Shown here: in pieces, positions 14,601 to 17,903 of the stretch
How positions within the stretch are numbered: position 1 is the stretch's first letter
Layout of the letters: every line of letters begins with the position of its first letter
Assembly: GCA_964449295.1 (NCBI GenBank)
Contig: CAYUZN010000031.1
Span: 1-17,903 of the forward strand
DNA from: CANJJB01 sp964449295
GTDB taxonomy: Bacteria; Chlamydiota; Chlamydiia; Chlamydiales; Rhabdochlamydiaceae
Reading direction: 5' to 3'
Length of the DNA stretch: 17,903 bases
The notes under the pieces: model-generated
Seen by the model: the letters and a program-made list of their open reading frames with translations, nothing else
Databases searched by the model: none
Told to the model about the DNA's origin: nothing
Translations under genes and position numbers: made by a program

Positions 14601-15404
14601 ATGGAAGAAGATTTTATTAAAGAAGATCAGTTTGCAAGAGATACATTAGAGAGATACTCAGGCTGTGACGTTAAAGATTTTCAGTCGAATTTACTGCTGA
14701 CTAATTTTCCCAAATATGTTGACTACTTTGCTACCTCAAGAAATGTTCCTGTCATTGAAGGGTCAATGTTTAAAGTGGCTCATTGCCCCAAAGAAGATGT
14801 CAGTATCTTGGACTTTAAAATAGGATCTCCTGCTGCAGCCCTCGTTGTTAATCTCTGCTCTTTCCTTCCGATTAAAGCCAGCGTTCTTCTAGGAATGTGC
14901 GGTGGTCTTCGTAGACGCTATCAAGTAGGGGACTATCTTGTTCCTGTAGCCAGCATCCGTGGAGAAGGCACCTCCGACTTTTATTTCCCTCCTGATGTCC
15001 CAGCTCTTGCCAACTTCCTCATGCAAAAGGCCGTCACAGAAGTGTTAGAAAGAGAGAAACAAACCTACCACGTAGGCATTACTTTCACGACCAACATGCG
15101 CTTCTGGGAATTTAACGAAGGCTTCAAAGATAGACTAAAAGCTACCAAAGCCCAAGCTATCGAAATGGAATGCGCCACCCTCTTCATGGCCAGCTACAAG
15201 CTTAAGTTCACTCTCGGCGCCCTCCTTCTCATCTCTGATCTTCCCCTCAACCCCAAAGGCATCAAAACAAAAGCCGCCGCAGAGCACGTCTTTAAAACTC
15301 ACACCGCCTCTCACGTCGAAACAGGCATCAACGCCTTAAGGCTTGCAAGAGAGATGCAAGCTCATCATGTGAAGGGTGCTTACCATCGCAATAAGGGGAT
15401 GTAG
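14601..15404 (+). CDS. amn: AMP nucleosidase, short form
   Basis: This 267-residue nucleoside-phosphorylase-fold enzyme would hydrolyse AMP to adenine and ribose 5-phosphate in the cytoplasm. Family blocks are LLTNFPKYVDYFA (about 32-44), DFKIGSPAAALVV, LLGMCGGLRRRYQVGDYLVPVASIRGEGTSDFYFPP (about 96-131), YHVGITFTTNMRFWE, AIEMECATLFMASY and LLLISDLPLNPKGIKT. It lacks the N-terminal regulatory domain of the 480-residue E. coli Amn and matches the short form of about 260 residues known from Bacteroidota and relatives. For a bacterium that can import host nucleotides it would help balance the AMP/adenine pool; that is inference. The gene stands alone on the plus strand, divergent from the coiled-coil gene and convergent with the small exported-protein gene. 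Its second half is clearly richer in G+C than its start. Confidence 0.9.
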   Translation: MEEDFIKEDQFARDTLERYSGCDVKDFQSNLLLTNFPKYVDYFATSRNVPVIEGSMFKVAHCPKEDVSILDFKIGSPAAALVVNLCSFLPIKASVLLGMCGGLRRRYQVGDYLVPVASIRGEGTSDFYFPPDVPALANFLMQKAVTEVLEREKQTYHVGITFTTNMRFWEFNEGFKDRLKATKAQAIEMECATLFMASYKLKFTLGALLLISDLPLNPKGIKTKAAAEHVFKTHTASHVETGINALRLAREMQAHHVKGAYHRNKGM

Positions 15405-15429
15405 GCTATTTTATTAGTTAAATGGAACT

Positions 15430-15942
15430 CTATTTTTTGCGTTGATTTAGAACATCTTTATTAGCTTCAAGAATTTCGCTAGCAGTTAAGTAAGAATCTG
15501 TATTTGGCTTCTCTTTGAAAATTTTGATCGTTAATGTAAACGATGGTTCTTTTGTAGTTAAAGAGTCAGCTGCTACAAGTGTCAGATATTCAACCCAGCG
15601 ATCGAAGCAACTAGTGCTATAAAACAAGAAAAAAGGATAATTAATGGAGTGGTGAGAAGCATCGTCGAATTTATCAAGAATGACAAAATAAAGAGCCTCG
15701 TTATTTTTAGTCACTTCTGCTGCACGAATGAGAGCATATTTGATAGCAAGTTGTTTTGAGGTAAATTCATTACCTTTGAATGAAATTTGAAAGGTATCGG
15801 ATGACAGTTTAGAATCATGATAACCATTTCTCAATAGAGTTCGATGTTTATAAGCTGTAGAAAGAATATTGCCTTCACTAGCAAAACATAGAGAACTAGC
15901 TGATATGGATGTTGCTATTAATTTAATCAGTTTGTTTTTCAT
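15430..15942 (-). CDS. Small exported protein resembling the CC0125/CC1285 family
   Basis: Starting at the second in-frame Met (15940-15942, MKNKLIKLIATSISASSLCFA), the product has 170 residues with a clear signal peptide: Lys-rich n-region, hydrophobic core and likely cleavage after CFA. A lipobox is not convincing because Leu precedes the Cys. The mature part contains FQISFKGNEFTSKQLAIKYA followed by LIRAAEVTKNNEALYFVIL. This resembles the RVxFRGN...T...AxDYxLxRAAEVTxxxGYxxFxV pattern of the CC0125/CC1285 lipoprotein family, whose function is unknown. The upstream Clp-type ATPase gene ends 37 bp before it on the same strand, so the two may be co-transcribed. An alternative start at 15960 adds six residues. 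It is a periplasmic or envelope protein of unknown role. Confidence 0.65.
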   Translation of the reverse strand: MKNKLIKLIATSISASSLCFASEGNILSTAYKHRTLLRNGYHDSKLSSDTFQISFKGNEFTSKQLAIKYALIRAAEVTKNNEALYFVILDKFDDASHHSINYPFFLFYSTSCFDRWVEYLTLVAADSLTTKEPSFTLTIKIFKEKPNTDSYLTASEILEANKDVLNQRKK

Positions 15943-15979
15943 GTGTTTGATAACCTTCAATTAATTGTTTAAAAAATTT

Positions 15980-17903
15980 TCAATCAATCATACTGTCAAA
16001 TATGATATTTTGGTGTTCAACAGAGAACCGAATTTTAGTCGCTTCATTAAGAGTCTTATTTCTAGCAATACTGTTTGTAAGTAGTGCTGTGCTTAAAGAG
16101 GTGACGATGTGTGTTTCAATTGCACGAGAAAGAGGTCTTGCGCCCATTTTAGGATTAAAACCAATTTTAATAAGAAAATCCTTAACGCTATTATCAAGAG
16201 AAATAGAAACTCGCTGAACGGCAAGACGTTGATTCACTTTTTCAACTTCCATGTCGATCATACCACCTTTTAGCATTTCTTCTGTTACAGGATGAAAAAT
16301 GCATGTATCGTCTAAGCGATTAAGAAATTCAGGACTAAAATGTTTAGGTAGATCTTCCTGAACATTCTGGCATAGCTCTTGATAAATAGCTTGATCATCT
16401 TTTTTGTTTTCTATTTTACTAAGGTCACTTCCTACGTTGGAAGTCATAATAAAGATGACATTGCGGAAATTAATAGTTTTACCAGAAGAATCTTGAGCTA
16501 ATCCCTTATCAAACACCGCCAGAAAAAACTGGTGAATAAATGGATGAGCTTTTTCAAATTCATCCAAGAGAACAACACTAAAAGGATGTTGAGAGACTTG
16601 TTCTGTTAAAAGCCCTCCTTTTTCGTATTGCGTATATCCAGGATTAGATCCTATGAGGCGAGTAAGGCTATCCGCATGATTATATTCTGCCATATTAAAT
16701 CGTATAAAACTATCTTTATTGGTAGGGAAAAGATAGCATGCCAGTGATTCAGCAAGACGTGTCTTCCCAACACCTGTAGGACCTGCAAATAAGAGGACTC
16801 CCAAGGGTTTATGGGGATTATTCAGACCAACATAGCTTTTTTTGACAACATCACAGACAGCCTTAATGGCCTCTTTTTGTCCTATAACCATGCCTTGTAA
16901 GGCTTGTTCCATCTCTAATAGCTTTTGACATTTTTCTGGATTAGGTTCTGTTATAGGAACATTCGTGAGTTCTTCTGCAATAGCTTTAATAGCCGCACCA
17001 TCAATAACAGGCAGCGGTGTTTGTGAATTTTTTGATTTTTGAGTTAACTTAGAAAGTGAATCTTTGACCCACTGGATAACGCTTTCTATGAAATTTTTAG
17101 GAATAAAATAAAGCTTTGAGAGCATGCTTGTTGTTTCGACTTTGGGCGATGAAGGTGGTAAAGCTTTAGTATCTTGATTTTTTGTTTTGCTACAAGCTTG
17201 TTGGATCAACCTAATAGCTTGTGCTAAGATAGGTCGTTCAGGAAAATATCGTTCAGAGAGTTGGACAGCTTCTTGAATAGCTGTATCTGCCAACTGGCAA
17301 TGATGTAATTCTTCATAAGTGGGTTTGAGATCGATGAGAATAGAAAGACTGTCTTCTTGAGAAAGAGGAGAAATATTAATCGTTGTTAAGTCTGTGATTA
17401 AGTCGGAGTGATTTCTAGAGAGACTTGAGAGACCAGACGGTGTTGTTGTAGCTATATACTGAATATTATTTTCTTTAAAATAAGAAGTTAATCTACCAAC
17501 AATATCACAAGAAGATTGCTTACTATCATTTTTTGTCCACGTATGGATGTTATCAATCAAGATAATGATATCTCTGCGATTTTTAAGCTTATTTATTAGG
17601 TTTTTGAGTCTTCCTTCCAACTGGCCATGATATTGAGTATGTCCTACTAGTGAGAGCAGGTTTAAAGAAATCATTTTCTTCCTTTTGAGTCCAGCTATTT
17701 GACCTTCAGAAATGCTTTTAACAAGCTTGTGAATAATCGCTGTTTTCCCAACTTCTGCATCTCCACAAATTAAACAGTTTTCTCCAGCTATAAGAGCTTC
17801 TTGAATTGTTTGAAGCTCTCTTTCTCTTTTGAGAGCAGGATTTAACTTATTCTTTGTATTCAACTTCGAAAGATCAGTTCCATAAGCTTTAATTGGATCT
17901 ATA
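15980..17903 (-). CDS. Clp/HSP100-type AAA+ ATPase with degenerate first ATPase site (N-terminus beyond right edge)
   Basis: The frame is open to the right edge and already reads IDPIKAYGTDLSKL upstream of the TTG at 17861-17863. This matches the AL.xYG.DLT linker before the first AAA domain of ClpA/B/C, so the true start and any Clp_N domain lie outside. Residues below are counted from that TTG. The first AAA domain has Walker A GDAEVGKT (34-41) and pore motif QYHG (77-80), but its Walker B reads ILIDN, with Asn105 in place of the catalytic Glu. No long middle coiled-coil domain is present, only a Lys/Ser-rich linker (about 225-285). The second AAA domain is intact: GPTGVGKT (361-368), pore loop GYTQYEKGG, Walker B LLDEFE, sensor TSN, FLNRLDD and GARPLSRAI. 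No IG[FL] ClpP loop is visible, so it is probably a ClpB-like unfoldase rather than a protease partner. Confidence 0.88.
   Translation of the reverse strand, partial: IDPIKAYGTDLSKLNTKNKLNPALKRERELQTIQEALIAGENCLICGDAEVGKTAIIHKLVKSISEGQIAGLKRKKMISLNLLSLVGHTQYHGQLEGRLKNLINKLKNRRDIIILIDNIHTWTKNDSKQSSCDIVGRLTSYFKENNIQYIATTTPSGLSSLSRNHSDLITDLTTINISPLSQEDSLSILIDLKPTYEELHHCQLADTAIQEAVQLSERYFPERPILAQAIRLIQQACSKTKNQDTKALPPSSPKVETTSMLSKLYFIPKNFIESVIQWVKDSLSKLTQKSKNSQTPLPVIDGAAIKAIAEELTNVPITEPNPEKCQKLLEMEQALQGMVIGQKEAIKAVCDVVKKSYVGLNNPHKPLGVLLFAGPTGVGKTRLAESLACYLFPTNKDSFIRFNMAEYNHADSLTRLIGSNPGYTQYEKGGLLTEQVSQHPFSVVLLDEFEKAHPFIHQFFLAVFDKGLAQDSSGKTINFRNVIFIMTSNVGSDLSKIENKKDDQAIYQELCQNVQEDLPKHFSPEFLNRLDDTCIFHPVTEEMLKGGMIDMEVEKVNQRLAVQRVSISLDNSVKDFLIKIGFNPKMGARPLSRAIETHIVTSLSTALLTNSIARNKTLNEATKIRFSVEHQNIIFDSMID

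Noticed and set aside
17861..17863. TTG as the start codon of the Clp-type ATPase
   Set aside because: The same frame continues upstream without a stop to the window edge and encodes the conserved YGTDLSKL linker, so the gene is truncated by the window.
1..17903. tRNA genes, rRNA, CRISPR arrays, insertion sequences or att sites
   Set aside because: Reading both strands I saw no cloverleaf-like T-loop sequence, regular spacer-repeat array, transposase fragment or terminal inverted repeats.

Overview
The window looks like a chromosomal segment from a member of the Chlamydiota, probably one of the amoeba- or arthropod-associated lineages. No single gene proves this. The case rests on pheT standing without pheS, a short-form AMP nucleosidase, EF-P paired with its EpmA lysyl-ligase, an AT-rich base composition, and several proteins built like host-directed proteins of intracellular bacteria. 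Most genes lie on the minus strand. Only a LysM protein and the AMP nucleosidase are on the plus strand.

Layout. Positions 1-339 (minus) hold the N-terminal 113 codons of a Fic-family protein with a DUF4172-type N-terminus. Its upstream region carries a phased array of TAATCTCCGCA-type repeats that looks like an operator. Positions 484-983 are a P-loop kinase pseudogene (FlaR / topology-modulation type) with a TGA inside the Walker A motif and a later frameshift. Next come pheT (998-3403, minus) and a divergent membrane-anchored LysM protein (3455-4678, plus), then convergent epmA and efp (4675-6169, minus). Positions 6290-8224 encode a fusion of a hydrophobic N-terminal region, pentapeptide-like repeats and a class I glutamine amidotransferase (peptidase C26) domain. 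A MATE transporter follows (8354-9727, minus).

The most unusual part is a two-gene unit at 9815-13226 (minus). The first gene joins a novel N-terminal region of about 510 residues to an oligopeptide-binding (OppA / SBP_bac_5) domain, without any signal peptide. The second, with a 1-nt gap, encodes a 121-residue protein that reads almost entirely as a eukaryotic-type SH2 domain, including the phosphotyrosine-binding Arg and the betaD His. An intrinsic terminator follows. SH2 domains bind phosphotyrosine in animal signalling, so this protein is a candidate effector or mimic and is the strongest finding here.

The right third holds a coiled-coil protein with an Inc-like hydrophobic region (13447-14391, minus), AMP nucleosidase (14601-15404, plus), a small exported protein resembling the CC0125/CC1285 family (15430-15942, minus) and a Clp/HSP100-type AAA+ ATPase (15980 to the right edge, minus). 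The ATPase has lost the catalytic Glu of its first ATPase site, lacks the middle domain and lacks a ClpP-docking loop. Its frame stays open through the edge, so the TTG at 17863 is not its true start. The housekeeping genes (pheT, efp/epmA, amn) are interleaved with accessory or host-interaction genes, and the far-left end shows gene decay. No tRNA, rRNA, CRISPR array or insertion sequence was seen.
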